Source: Mucilaginibacter boryungensis | GTDB taxonomy: Bacteria; Bacteroidota; Bacteroidia; Sphingobacteriales; Sphingobacteriaceae | DNA length: 64,000 bases | Reading direction: 5' to 3' | Assembly: GCF_015221995.1 (NCBI RefSeq) | Contig: NZ_JADFFM010000001.1 | Span: forward strand, 1,240,001-1,304,000 | In this document: piece after piece, positions 9,559-18,930 of the stretch | Layout of the letters: every line of letters starts with the position of its first letter | How positions within the stretch are numbered: position 1 is the stretch's first letter | Translations under genes and position numbers: made by a program | The notes under the pieces: model-generated | The model's database searches: none | Told to the model about the DNA's origin: nothing | The model's input: only the letters and a program-made list of their open reading frames with translations

Positions 9559-11019
9559 ATGATGCATCAAGTTAATACAACATTTGAAAAATATCGCCAG
9601 CTTATAAAAACTGCATTTATTGCATTGTTTACCTGTGCAGCTTTAACAAGCTACAGCACTATCCGGGTGCCAAATATTATTGGCAGTAACATGGTTTTGC
9701 AACAAAAAAGCGATGTAAAACTTTGGGGTTGGGGCGAGCCGAATGAAAAAGTGGTTATTATAACATCATGGGATAATAAAACCTATCCTACGGTTACCGT
9801 TACGGGAAATGCCACCTGGGAGCTTACTATTAAAACGCCGGTTGCTGGCGGCCCGTACATTATCAAATTAAACGGTAGCAATAGTATTGTACTTACTAAT
9901 GTTTTAATAGGTGAAGTTTGGGTATGCTCGGGGCAAAGTAATATGGAAATGTCGGGTACATGGGGGTTGCAGGATATCAAGGCCGAATTACCCAAAGCTA
10001 AAAACAATAATATCCGCTTTTTCCATATGGCAAAGGCATCGGCGCCTTATCCGCAGCAAGACTGTATAGGAGAATGGGTAATTTGCGACAGTGCGAGTCT
10101 GCGCACGTTTAGCGCAACCGGTTATTTTTTTGGTAAAAATTTAAACAGCAAATTAAACTTGCCGGTTGGGTTAATACAATCATGCTGGTCTGGCTCATCA
10201 GCCGATGTCTGGACACCTGATAGTATTATTAACAACGATCCCATTTTAAAAGAAGCGACAAAGAAGATAGCAGTTAACGGACAGGTGCCTAATATAGCCG
10301 GTTATGTTTATAACGCTATGATAGCGCCTATTACTAATTACGCCGTCGCCGGTGTTATCTGGTACCAGGGTGAAAATAATTCCCATGTGGCATCAATTTA
10401 CCAGCGCTTATTTACATCTATGATTGATGCATGGCGTGGGGCCTTTCATAAAAATTTGCCTTTTTATTTTGTACAGGTTGCACCTTTCAAATATCAGCAA
10501 AAAAATTGGGGGGCTTTAATCCGTGAAGCCCAGACCGCAAGTATGAAGCACCCTAACACCGGAATGGTGATCACTACCGACCTTACCAGCGATACCAACA
10601 ATGTACACCCTGCTGATAAACACGATGTGGGCCTCAGGTTAGCCAACTGGGCCCTGGCCGAAACCTACCATCAGCCTGGTATTGTATATAAAAGTCCGTT
10701 ATATGCAAGCCTGAGTATAAAAAAGGATAAAGCAATTATAACTGTTGATAATGCCGAACATGGTTTAACCATAAATGGTAAGCAGGCAACCCAATTGTAT
10801 ATAGCAGGAAGTGATAAAATATTTTATCCCGCCAATGCGCGCCTTAAAAACAACCAAATGATTGTTTGGAGCGATAAGGTAAAAGAGCCGGTAGCTGTGC
10901 GATATGAATTTAGCAATACCGCTATAGGGAACATTTTCAGTAAAGATGGCCTTCCGCTTGGGCCATTTCGTACAGATAGCTGGCCTGTTGAAAATGAATA
11001 CAAGTTTAATACAAACTGA
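9559..11019 (+). CDS. Sialate O-acetylesterase-like SGNH hydrolase, secreted
   Basis: The 486-residue product has an N-terminal hydrophobic segment (residues about 18-32), then the typical opening IRVPNIIGSNMVLQQ of Bacteroidota sialate O-acetylesterases. The SGNH nucleophile block is GQSNMEMSG with Ser127, and the Asp/His block is DTNNVHPADKHDVG with His350. Members of this family remove acetyl groups from sugars, not only from sialic acids; several act on acetylated plant glycans. Two ATG codons are adjacent at 9559 and 9562. Here it probably strips acetyl decorations so that the surrounding exo-glycosidases can proceed. Confidence 0.88.
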   Translation: MMHQVNTTFEKYRQLIKTAFIALFTCAALTSYSTIRVPNIIGSNMVLQQKSDVKLWGWGEPNEKVVIITSWDNKTYPTVTVTGNATWELTIKTPVAGGPYIIKLNGSNSIVLTNVLIGEVWVCSGQSNMEMSGTWGLQDIKAELPKAKNNNIRFFHMAKASAPYPQQDCIGEWVICDSASLRTFSATGYFFGKNLNSKLNLPVGLIQSCWSGSSADVWTPDSIINNDPILKEATKKIAVNGQVPNIAGYVYNAMIAPITNYAVAGVIWYQGENNSHVASIYQRLFTSMIDAWRGAFHKNLPFYFVQVAPFKYQQKNWGALIREAQTASMKHPNTGMVITTDLTSDTNNVHPADKHDVGLRLANWALAETYHQPGIVYKSPLYASLSIKKDKAIITVDNAEHGLTINGKQATQLYIAGSDKIFYPANARLKNNQMIVWSDKVKEPVAVRYEFSNTAIGNIFSKDGLPLGPFRTDSWPVENEYKFNTN

Positions 11020-11044
11020 TACCAATTATAATTCATAAATATCC

Positions 11045-11061
11045 GCATGGTTATGCCATGC
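11045..11061 (+). repeat. Small intercistronic hairpin before the GH3 gene
   Basis: A 6-bp inverted repeat (GCATGG, loop TTATG, CCATGC) lies in the short gap between the esterase and GH3 genes, 13 bases before the GH3 start. There is no T-run after it, so it is not a terminator. It may affect mRNA processing or start-site access, but may equally be chance. Confidence 0.35.
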
Positions 11062-11074
11062 ACATGTAAGCTAA

Positions 11075-13336
11075 ATGAAAGTATTAATTAACATTTTATT
11101 GCTATTGCTTCCCGCTGCCATTTTTGCGCAAGGTGGCAAGCTAAATACCGTAACTGAAAAAAAGATAGATAAGCTTTTAGCCAGCATGACCATACAAGAG
11201 AAGGTTGGACAAATGACCCAGATCGCCGTCGAATCACTTTTGAAAACTACATCAGGCCATTTGGTTGAACCTAACGAACTGGATTTGGAAAAGCTTACCC
11301 GTTGTATTAAAACATATAAGGTTGGGTCTATATTAAACATTGGGGATAGGGCCCAAACTATAGAAAATTGGCGTCAGCGTATTGCAACTATCCAGCAAAT
11401 GGCCTTGAGCGAGCGATTAAAAATACCAGTACTGTATGGTATTGATGCCATCCACGGGAATAATTATACGCTTAATGCAGTGATGTTTCCCCAACAAATT
11501 GCCCAGGCTGCCACGTTTAATCGCGAACTTGTAAAAAAAGGGGCTGCAATTACAGCTTATGAAACCAGGGCATCGTTTATCCCCTGGACATTTAGCCCGG
11601 TGCTTGACCTTGGCCGCCGTCCGCAATGGCCGCGCATTTACGAAACTTTTGGTGAAGATCCGTATCTGGTTTCTGAATTAGGAAAAGCTATGGTAACCGG
11701 GTACCAGGGAAATGATGCAGCTATCGATAAATATCATATTGCGGCTTGTTTAAAACATTATATGGGCTACAGCATGCCGCTTAGCGGGCATGACCGTACC
11801 CCGGCCTGGATACCCGAAAGGGAACTGCGTGAATATTTTCTGCCATCGTTTGCGACAGCTGTTAAGGCAGGAGCAAAAACTGTAATGGTTAACAGCGCCG
11901 AAATAAATGGCGTACCAGTACATATCAACAAACATATCCTTACAGACATATTAAAAAATGAGCTGCAATTTAAAGGGTTTGCGCTTAGCGACTGGCAGGA
12001 CATTCAATTTTTGTATCAGCGGCACCATGTGGCAAAAGATGATAAAGAAGCCGTGATGATGGCTATTAATGCTGGTATTGATATGAGTATGGTACCGGTA
12101 GATTACACATTTTGCGATGACCTTGTAGCACTGGTGAAAGAGCATAAAGTGACTATGGCCCGCATAGACGACGCTGTTCGGCGGATTTTAAGAGTGAAAA
12201 TAGAACTGGGGCTTTTTGAAGATCCAATAGTGAGTGCTAATAATTACCCCGAGTTTGGAAGTGTTGTGCATCAAAAAGCCAACGATGAAATAACCGCTGA
12301 ATGTATTACATTGTTAAAAAACCAAAACAACTTACTACCGTTAACAACAGGAAAAAAAATTTTGGTAACTGGGCCCGCCGCAAATTCAATGCGGGCACTA
12401 AACGGGGGCTGGTCGCGTAAGTGGCAGGGCGATAATAGTAATGAAACCGAGCAAGATAAAAATACCATTTATAAAGCTATCCAAAATGTATTTGGTACAG
12501 CTAATGTAGATTATGCCGAAGGTTCAAGGTTTACAGAACAGACAGATTTAGGCACCACTATAAGCAAAGCCAAAAACGCCGATGTGATTATATTATGCCT
12601 TGGCGAAAATAGTTATGCCGAAACGCCAGGCAATATAAACGATTTGACCTTGCCAACTGCGCAAATTGAACTGGCCACGGCTTTAAAAGCTACCGGTAAA
12701 CCCATAGTATTGATACTTACAGAAGGCCGCCCCCGCATAGTTTCGGCTATCGAACCATATTGTGAAGCTGTTATTCAGGCCTACCTGCCTGGTAACTCGG
12801 GTGGCAATGTATTGGCCGGGGTTTTGGCCGGCAAAATAAACCCAAGCGGGAAACTCCCTTATACCTATCCGCGCTATCCTAACAGCTTGCATAATTACTA
12901 CCGTAAGTATACCGAAGAATTAAGTATTGATGTTAATGCCGGTTACAACCCACAATGGGAATTTGGTTACGGATTAAGTTATACTTCATTTAAATACAGT
13001 AATCTAAAATTAAGCAGAAATAAATTAACCGGGGATAAGCCCATTAATATAACGGTAGATATTACTAATACCGGGAATTATACGGGGAAAGAAGCTGTAT
13101 TGCTTTTTGTAAGCGATCTGGTAGCATCCATCACCCCTGAAGTTAAACGGCTTCGCGGATTTGAAAAGATCAGCCTGGATCCAGGTGAAACAAAAACCGT
13201 AACATTTATAATAGCGGCCAGCCAGCTTTCTTTTATTAATAATAATCTTAAACGTGTTACTGAACCCGGAGATTTTATGCTATCGGTAGGTGGTTTAAAA
13301 ACGGGATTTACATATCTGCCAATAAATAAAAACTAA
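11075..13336 (+). CDS. GH3 beta-glycosidase (BglX-type), periplasmic
   Basis: The 753-residue product has a signal peptide (ILLLLLPAAIFAQ) and the complete GH3 layout: TIM-barrel domain, alpha/beta sandwich domain and C-terminal fibronectin-III-like domain (from about residue 655, with VTFIIAASQLSF). The nucleophile is D306 in GFALSDWQDI. Other family marks are ASFIPWTFSPVLDLGRRPQW and FGYGLSYTSF. GH3 enzymes of this shape cleave terminal beta-glucosyl, beta-xylosyl or related residues. Its stop overlaps the ATG of the GH20 gene by one base, so the two are translated together. Confidence 0.93.
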   Translation: MKVLINILLLLLPAAIFAQGGKLNTVTEKKIDKLLASMTIQEKVGQMTQIAVESLLKTTSGHLVEPNELDLEKLTRCIKTYKVGSILNIGDRAQTIENWRQRIATIQQMALSERLKIPVLYGIDAIHGNNYTLNAVMFPQQIAQAATFNRELVKKGAAITAYETRASFIPWTFSPVLDLGRRPQWPRIYETFGEDPYLVSELGKAMVTGYQGNDAAIDKYHIAACLKHYMGYSMPLSGHDRTPAWIPERELREYFLPSFATAVKAGAKTVMVNSAEINGVPVHINKHILTDILKNELQFKGFALSDWQDIQFLYQRHHVAKDDKEAVMMAINAGIDMSMVPVDYTFCDDLVALVKEHKVTMARIDDAVRRILRVKIELGLFEDPIVSANNYPEFGSVVHQKANDEITAECITLLKNQNNLLPLTTGKKILVTGPAANSMRALNGGWSRKWQGDNSNETEQDKNTIYKAIQNVFGTANVDYAEGSRFTEQTDLGTTISKAKNADVIILCLGENSYAETPGNINDLTLPTAQIELATALKATGKPIVLILTEGRPRIVSAIEPYCEAVIQAYLPGNSGGNVLAGVLAGKINPSGKLPYTYPRYPNSLHNYYRKYTEELSIDVNAGYNPQWEFGYGLSYTSFKYSNLKLSRNKLTGDKPINITVDITNTGNYTGKEAVLLFVSDLVASITPEVKRLRGFEKISLDPGETKTVTFIIAASQLSFINNNLKRVTEPGDFMLSVGGLKTGFTYLPINKN

Positions 13337-15159
13337 TGAAATATTATATCCTCATATTGTTATTGGTATGCCCGGCCTATGTTAACGGGCAGGACAATAC
13401 GCTATCTATTATTCCCGAACCTGCTTCTGTAGTAACTATGCCACAAAGTTTTAAGTTAAATTCCAAAAAATATATAACCTATAATGATGCCACTGCTAAA
13501 GGAACTGCCGGCTTGTTAAATGAGTTTCTTTTTACAAATTATGGCTTCCGTTTAAAACGCATTTCTTCAAAAACAACTTCCGGCCAGGGAAGTATCAGCA
13601 TACGGCATGATCATAAGTCGAAGGCTGAAAGTTATGAGCTGATTGTCAGGCAAAAAGGCATCAGGCTTACTGGCGATGCAGCAGGTATATTTTATGGATT
13701 GCAAACATTGCAGCAAATTTTCCCGCTTGAGAAAACTAATACGATAATCTTGCCAGGCGTACAGATCAAAGATGAACCCCGTTTCGCTTATCGTGGGCTG
13801 ATGCTTGATGTAAGCCGTCATTTTTTTCCGGTTAGCTATATTAAAAAGTTCCTAAATATAATGGCGCAGTATAAGTTCAATAACTTCCACTGGCATTTAA
13901 CTGATGATCAGGGTTGGCGTATCGAGATAAAAAAATACCCCGAATTGCAGCATATCGGAGCGTGGCGCGAGCCAACATCGCTGGAAGAAGACTCCCCGCA
14001 GATAAAAAATGGACGTTACGGTGGTTACTACACTCAGAAACAAATTAAAGAGGTGGTTGCCTATGCATTAGCCAGGCACATCAACATTGTACCCGAAATA
14101 GAAATGCCTGGCCATTCTAATGCCGCTTTAGCTTCATATCCCAATTTGGGGTGTATCAACCAGCAATATAAAGTATTGACAGGCGGAACCATTAGTTCAA
14201 ATGTGTATTGTGTAGGTAATGACGATGTATTTAAATTCCTTCAGGATGTTATTGACGAGGTTGTTGCGCTATTCCCGGGAAAATATATTCATATAGGTGG
14301 TGATGAAACCCCGAAAGACCGTTGGAAGCAATGTGCCAAGTGCCAGGCACGGATAAAAGCTGAAGGCTTGAAGGACGAAAACGAGTTGCAAAGCTACTTT
14401 GTACAGCGGATAGAGAAATATATTAATAGTAAGGGCCGCCGGATGATAGGCTGGGATGAAATACTTGAAGGAGGGCTTGCCCCCAATGCCACGGTAATGA
14501 GCTGGCGTGGGGAAACAGGAGGAATAGAAGCCGCGCGCCTTCATCACGATGTGATAATGACCCCATATACTTTTGTTTATTTTGATTATTACCAAGGGCG
14601 TCAGCGCGAGCTTGAACCACACGCTACAGGCGCTTACCTGCCATTATCTAAAGTATATAGCTATGATCCCGTACCTTCATCGCTTACGGAAGACCAAAGG
14701 AAATATATTAAAGGCGTGCAGGCGAATACCTGGGCTGAACAGATACCCAATGAAGCCCATGCAGATTATATGGTTTACCCCCGGGCCCTGGCTGTGGCCG
14801 AGATTGGCTGGTCGCCAGCGACAAAAAAGAACTATACTAATTTTTTGCAAAAGCTATCTGTGCGTTTGGCGTCATTGGATCAGCAACAAGTAAACTTCCG
14901 TATTCCCGAACCTGTGGGTTTAAAAGATTCAGTTGCCCTGAATGATCACATTGAAATTAAACTGCAATCAGCTGTATCAAACGCAACGGTGTATTATACA
15001 ACGGATGGTACCACACCTACTGTTAATAGTTCTAAAAACAACCAGGGCATTAACCTACTACTGCCAGATAATAAACCGGTAGTTGTAAAAGCTATTACTA
15101 TACTTCCTTCTGGCAGGCAAAGTACTGTTTACCAGGCTACATATGTTAAGAAACCATGA
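13336..15159 (+). CDS. GH20 beta-N-acetylhexosaminidase, secreted
   Basis: This 607-residue enzyme has a signal peptide, a GH20b domain (residues about 25-145), the catalytic barrel beginning RFAYRGLMLDVSRHFFPV, and the catalytic pair D323-E324 in IHIGGDETP. A C-terminal chitobiase/FN3-like domain (YYTTDGTTPTVN) follows from about residue 525. It removes terminal beta-GlcNAc or beta-GalNAc by substrate-assisted catalysis. It begins inside the GH3 stop codon and its own stop overlaps the next start by 4 bases. Its presence implies an N-acetylhexosamine in the target glycan. Confidence 0.93.
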   Translation: MKYYILILLLVCPAYVNGQDNTLSIIPEPASVVTMPQSFKLNSKKYITYNDATAKGTAGLLNEFLFTNYGFRLKRISSKTTSGQGSISIRHDHKSKAESYELIVRQKGIRLTGDAAGIFYGLQTLQQIFPLEKTNTIILPGVQIKDEPRFAYRGLMLDVSRHFFPVSYIKKFLNIMAQYKFNNFHWHLTDDQGWRIEIKKYPELQHIGAWREPTSLEEDSPQIKNGRYGGYYTQKQIKEVVAYALARHINIVPEIEMPGHSNAALASYPNLGCINQQYKVLTGGTISSNVYCVGNDDVFKFLQDVIDEVVALFPGKYIHIGGDETPKDRWKQCAKCQARIKAEGLKDENELQSYFVQRIEKYINSKGRRMIGWDEILEGGLAPNATVMSWRGETGGIEAARLHHDVIMTPYTFVYFDYYQGRQRELEPHATGAYLPLSKVYSYDPVPSSLTEDQRKYIKGVQANTWAEQIPNEAHADYMVYPRALAVAEIGWSPATKKNYTNFLQKLSVRLASLDQQQVNFRIPEPVGLKDSVALNDHIEIKLQSAVSNATVYYTTDGTTPTVNSSKNNQGINLLLPDNKPVVVKAITILPSGRQSTVYQATYVKKP

Positions 15160-16145
15160 AGCAAATAGTTGTAAATAAAATATCGGGGATTGTTTTTTTA
15201 TGCATATGCACAGTAACGGCATTCGCTCAAAAAAGCAAAGTTAGCTATGTGCCTGTAATAGATGGCGATTGGTGGAATATCACCACTAATCCCGATCTGG
15301 GAAAATATACATCGCCAAAACAAGAGCCGGTTGATTTTGGCATTTGGCAGGCGGCGGATGGCAGTCTGCAGCTTTGGTCGTGTATCCGCGGTACAAAAGC
15401 GGGGGGCTATACCCGGCTGTTTTATAGTTGGGAAGGGAAAAATATTACAGATACCAATTGGGCCCCCAAAGGTATAGCTATGGAAGGTGATACTACAATG
15501 GGCGAGGCTAAAAGCGGTTTACAGGCACCTTTTGTATTAAAGGAACGCAATACATACTACATGTTCTACGGCGATTGGAACCGCATTTGCCTGGCTAAAA
15601 GCAAAGATGGTAAAAAGTTTGAACGCGTATTAAATAAAGATCATTCACCAGCTTTATTTAGTGGCCCCATGGCCAATACCCGCGACCCAATGGTGCTTAA
15701 AGTAGCTGATACATTTTATTGCTATTACAGCGCGCACCTGGCCAAAAATGACCCGGCTATCCCTATTAAATCAGCTGTTTTTTGCAGATGGTCAAAAGAT
15801 TTGAAAACATGGAGTGACCCGGTAATTGTTTCGGACGGTGGATCGGCTGCCAAGCAGACCAGCTGGTATGGAGGTGCCTCCGAATGCCCTTTTGTAGTGA
15901 AAGTCAATGATCAATACGTTCTGTTTCGTAATCAAAACTATGGTCCCAAAGGCTTAAATACGCAATACAGTTCATTAGATCCGTTGAATTTTGGGATAGA
16001 TAATGACCAATACCAGGTAAGCCAACTTAATGTGGCAGCGCCGGAGATCATTAAAATTAAGGATCAGTACTATATAGTGGCGTTAAAGCCGCATTTGGAT
16101 GGCATGCGTGTGGCAAAACTAAAGTTCATAAAACAAGAAAACTGA
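15156..16145 (+). CDS. Exported five-bladed beta-propeller, GH43/GH32-like, family not assigned
   Basis: The 329-residue protein has a signal peptide ending near CTVTAFAQ. The rest alternates short beta-rich blocks with repeated F/Y-W and D motifs (NTYYMFYGDWNRICLAKSKD, NTRDPMVLKVADTFYCYYSA, ASECPFVVKVNDQYVLFRNQ) typical of the GH43/GH32 superfamily propeller. I see candidate acids in NTRDPMV and GASECPFVV but cannot assign a family. It overlaps the GH20 stop by 4 bases. A second such propeller lies at 18931. Glycosidase activity is likely but not proven from sequence. Confidence 0.78.
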   Translation: MKQIVVNKISGIVFLCICTVTAFAQKSKVSYVPVIDGDWWNITTNPDLGKYTSPKQEPVDFGIWQAADGSLQLWSCIRGTKAGGYTRLFYSWEGKNITDTNWAPKGIAMEGDTTMGEAKSGLQAPFVLKERNTYYMFYGDWNRICLAKSKDGKKFERVLNKDHSPALFSGPMANTRDPMVLKVADTFYCYYSAHLAKNDPAIPIKSAVFCRWSKDLKTWSDPVIVSDGGSAAKQTSWYGGASECPFVVKVNDQYVLFRNQNYGPKGLNTQYSSLDPLNFGIDNDQYQVSQLNVAAPEIIKIKDQYYIVALKPHLDGMRVAKLKFIKQEN

Positions 16146-16147
16146 AG

Positions 16148-16315
16148 ATGAAAGCCATAATACTGAGCTTAATTTTAGTTGTATTTGCGTCACAAGTAAT
16201 AGCGCAAAAATACATCGTGGCGTCACCTGATGGCAAACTAAAATTACAAGTAAGCGTAGGTGAAAATCCAATGGTCGGCTTTATTAACGGGCAACAAGTT
16301 ATTAAAAGAATATAA
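16148..16315 (+). pseudogene. Remnant: N-terminal fragment of a GH97-like enzyme
   Basis: A 55-codon frame starts 2 bases after the preceding stop. It encodes a complete signal peptide (ILSLILVVFASQVIAQ) followed by KYIVASPDGKLKLQVSVGE, which is the usual mature start of GH97 (SusB-type) alpha-glycosidases, proteins of about 650-700 residues. After GFINGQQVIKRI it stops, and GH116 begins 11 bases later. The best reading is that almost all of a GH97 gene was deleted, leaving its start. It may still be translated and exported as a short peptide. The GH97 origin is inferred from pattern recognition over a short segment. Confidence 0.6.
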
Positions 16316-16326
16316 AACTGAATTTT

Positions 16327-18909
16327 ATGAAAGAAGAAACCAACCGTCGTTCGTTTATAAAAAAGGTAGCTATTGGCACTGTAGGCGCCACTACTATCCC
16401 GTCCTTTTTATTTGCAGAACCGTCCGTTGCAGGGGATGCGGAAAAAGAGGGGGTTAAGCCATCGGCTCAAAAAAAACGACTTTATAATGCACCCTATACC
16501 GGTCAATATTTAAACCGCATAGCGTTTCCTATTGGCGGTATTGGCGCAGGTATGTTTTGTTTAGAGGGTACGGGTGCTATCTCACATATGTCAGTACGTA
16601 ATAATCCTGAAATATTTAACGAGCCTGCCATGTTTGCGGCTATAAATATAAAGGGCCATACCAACGCAATTAAAGTGCTGGAAGGACAGGTGCCTGCATG
16701 GAAAAAATTTGGCCAGCATAATGCGGGTTTAGGTGGTACAGCAGGTGCTACCTGGGGATTGCCAAGGTTTGAAAATGCCGAATTTAAAGCCAATTTCCCA
16801 TTTGCCAATGTTATTTTGACTGATAAGGATATTCCGCTAAATATAAGTATAATAGGTTGGAGCCCATTTATACCAACAGATGCCGATAATGCCAGCTTGC
16901 CCGTTGGCGGGTTAGAATATGTTTTAAAAAACAACAGTAAAAACACTGAAGAAGGTATTTTTTCCTACCACAGTCGTAACTTTATGAGTCAGCCGGATAC
17001 AAAAAACTCCATAAAGGCAATGCCAAATGGGTTTGTGTTATCGGCAGAGGGTACCGCTAACGATCCGCAAAAGCAGGGAGATTTCGCGATTTACACTAAT
17101 GAGCCTGCAATTATTAATTACTGCTGGTTCCGTGGCGGTTGGTTTGATGGACTTACCATGGCCTGGAATAGTGTAAAAGCAGGAGAGGTAGTTAGTAATA
17201 AACCTGTTGAAAAAGATGCGCCCGGCGCCTCGTTGTACATTCCTTTTAAATTAAAACCCGGGGAGCAGAAAACTATCAGGCTGATGATGGCCTGGTATGT
17301 GCCTAATACCAAACTGAAGTTGGGTGAAGTGCAGCCTGTTTTTAAAGAAAAGGCCGATAAGGACCCCTTGCTAAAATACCATAAACCATGGTATAGCAGC
17401 AAATTTAAAGATATAGAGGCTGTTACCAGCTACTGGACCAGCAATTATGTTGATCTGTTACAAAAAACGGATCTTTTTACCGACTCATTTTATAAAAGTA
17501 CCCTGCCACCTGAAGTAATTGAAGCCGTAGCAGCTAATCTGACTATTTTAAAGTCGCCAACTGTATTGCGGCAATATGACGGTCGTTTTTGGGCCTTTGA
17601 AGGTAGCGGTGATAGCTGGGGGAGTTGTCATGGTTCGTGTACGCATGTATGGAATTATGCGCAGGCCATATCGCATCTGTTTCCATCGCTGGAAAGAAGC
17701 TTACGAGATACAGAATTTCATGAAAGCCAGAACGACGATGGGCATCAGATGTTCAGATCTAATTTGCCTATAACACCTGTAGTACACAATTTCCATGCAG
17801 CATCTGACGGGCAGTTAGGCGGCATTATGAAAGTATATCGCGAGTGGCGAATCAGTGGTGATAATGAATGGATGGCCAATATATATCCAAAGGTGCAGGC
17901 CAGTCTTGATTATTGTATTAAAACCTGGGACCCGCAAGGCAAAGGAGTAGTCGCAGAGCCACATCACAATACCTATGATATTGAATTTTGGGGACCAACC
18001 GGTTTTGCCACCAGTTTTTATCTGGGCGCGTTAAAGTCCCTTGCCACTATGGGCAAATTTTTGAAAAAAGATGTACAACGTTATGAAACTTTATATGCCA
18101 GGGGCAAACAATTCATGGAGTCGGAATTATACAACGGCGAATACTTTGTGCAAAAAATTCAATGGGAAGGATTGAAAGCACCTAATCCAACCAAAGTACA
18201 ATCGTTTCATACAGATTATACGCCGGAAGCTATTGCTGTGCTTGAAAAACAAGGCCCCAAATATCAATACGGCGCGGGATGTCTTTCAGATGGAGTGATG
18301 GGAGGCTGGCTATCGCGCATGTGTGGTTTAGGCGATCCAATGGATCCTGAAAAAACCAGGAAGCATTTATTAGCAGTGCATAAGTATAATTTAAAGACGA
18401 ATTTACGGGAACATGCTAATCCACAGCGCTCAACCTATGCCATTGGTAATGAAGGGGGGCTGTTACTTTGTTCGTGGCCCAAAGGAGGGCTGCTGTCACT
18501 GCCATTTGTTTATAGTAATGAAGTGTGGACAGGTATTGAATATCAAGTGGCATCGCACCTGATGCTGATGGGCGAAGTTGAAAAAGGACTTGATATTGTG
18601 AGGGCTTGTCGTAACAGGTACGATGGTGAAATACGGAACCCATTTAATGAATATGAATGCGGCCACTGGTATGCCCGGGCCATGTCAAGCTATGGTATGT
18701 TGGAAGGTTTAACAGGGGTGCGCTATGATGCTGTCGACAAAACTTTGCATATCAATTCTAAAGTAGGCGATTTTACAAGTTTTCTTTCAACCGCTACTGG
18801 TTTTGGTACGGTTTCGCTTAAAGCGGGGCAGCCTTCAATTAAAGTGGCATATGGTAAGATACCGGTTGATAAAGTTGTTGTTTCAGGTATAGTAAAAAAA
18901 CTGGCATAG
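16327..18909 (+). CDS. GH116 beta-glycosidase (GBA2/glucosylceramidase-like), Tat-type signal
   Basis: The 860-residue product starts with a twin-arginine signal (NRRSFIKK) and hydrophobic segment ending LFAEP. GH116 landmarks are the N-terminal FPIGGIGAGMFCLEGTGA, the probable nucleophile E425 in FWAFEG, and the acid/base D551 in HNTYDIEFWG, which aligns with the T-Y-D motif of the family. GH116 includes human GBA2 and bacterial beta-glucosidases and beta-xylosidases, and the family also contains exo-D-arabinofuranosidases. Folding in the cytoplasm before export through Tat is implied by the signal. It lies within the same gene train as two GH172 enzymes. Confidence 0.9.
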   Translation: MKEETNRRSFIKKVAIGTVGATTIPSFLFAEPSVAGDAEKEGVKPSAQKKRLYNAPYTGQYLNRIAFPIGGIGAGMFCLEGTGAISHMSVRNNPEIFNEPAMFAAINIKGHTNAIKVLEGQVPAWKKFGQHNAGLGGTAGATWGLPRFENAEFKANFPFANVILTDKDIPLNISIIGWSPFIPTDADNASLPVGGLEYVLKNNSKNTEEGIFSYHSRNFMSQPDTKNSIKAMPNGFVLSAEGTANDPQKQGDFAIYTNEPAIINYCWFRGGWFDGLTMAWNSVKAGEVVSNKPVEKDAPGASLYIPFKLKPGEQKTIRLMMAWYVPNTKLKLGEVQPVFKEKADKDPLLKYHKPWYSSKFKDIEAVTSYWTSNYVDLLQKTDLFTDSFYKSTLPPEVIEAVAANLTILKSPTVLRQYDGRFWAFEGSGDSWGSCHGSCTHVWNYAQAISHLFPSLERSLRDTEFHESQNDDGHQMFRSNLPITPVVHNFHAASDGQLGGIMKVYREWRISGDNEWMANIYPKVQASLDYCIKTWDPQGKGVVAEPHHNTYDIEFWGPTGFATSFYLGALKSLATMGKFLKKDVQRYETLYARGKQFMESELYNGEYFVQKIQWEGLKAPNPTKVQSFHTDYTPEAIAVLEKQGPKYQYGAGCLSDGVMGGWLSRMCGLGDPMDPEKTRKHLLAVHKYNLKTNLREHANPQRSTYAIGNEGGLLLCSWPKGGLLSLPFVYSNEVWTGIEYQVASHLMLMGEVEKGLDIVRACRNRYDGEIRNPFNEYECGHWYARAMSSYGMLEGLTGVRYDAVDKTLHINSKVGDFTSFLSTATGFGTVSLKAGQPSIKVAYGKIPVDKVVVSGIVKKLA

Positions 18910-18930
18910 CCTTTTAATAATTTAAATGCG

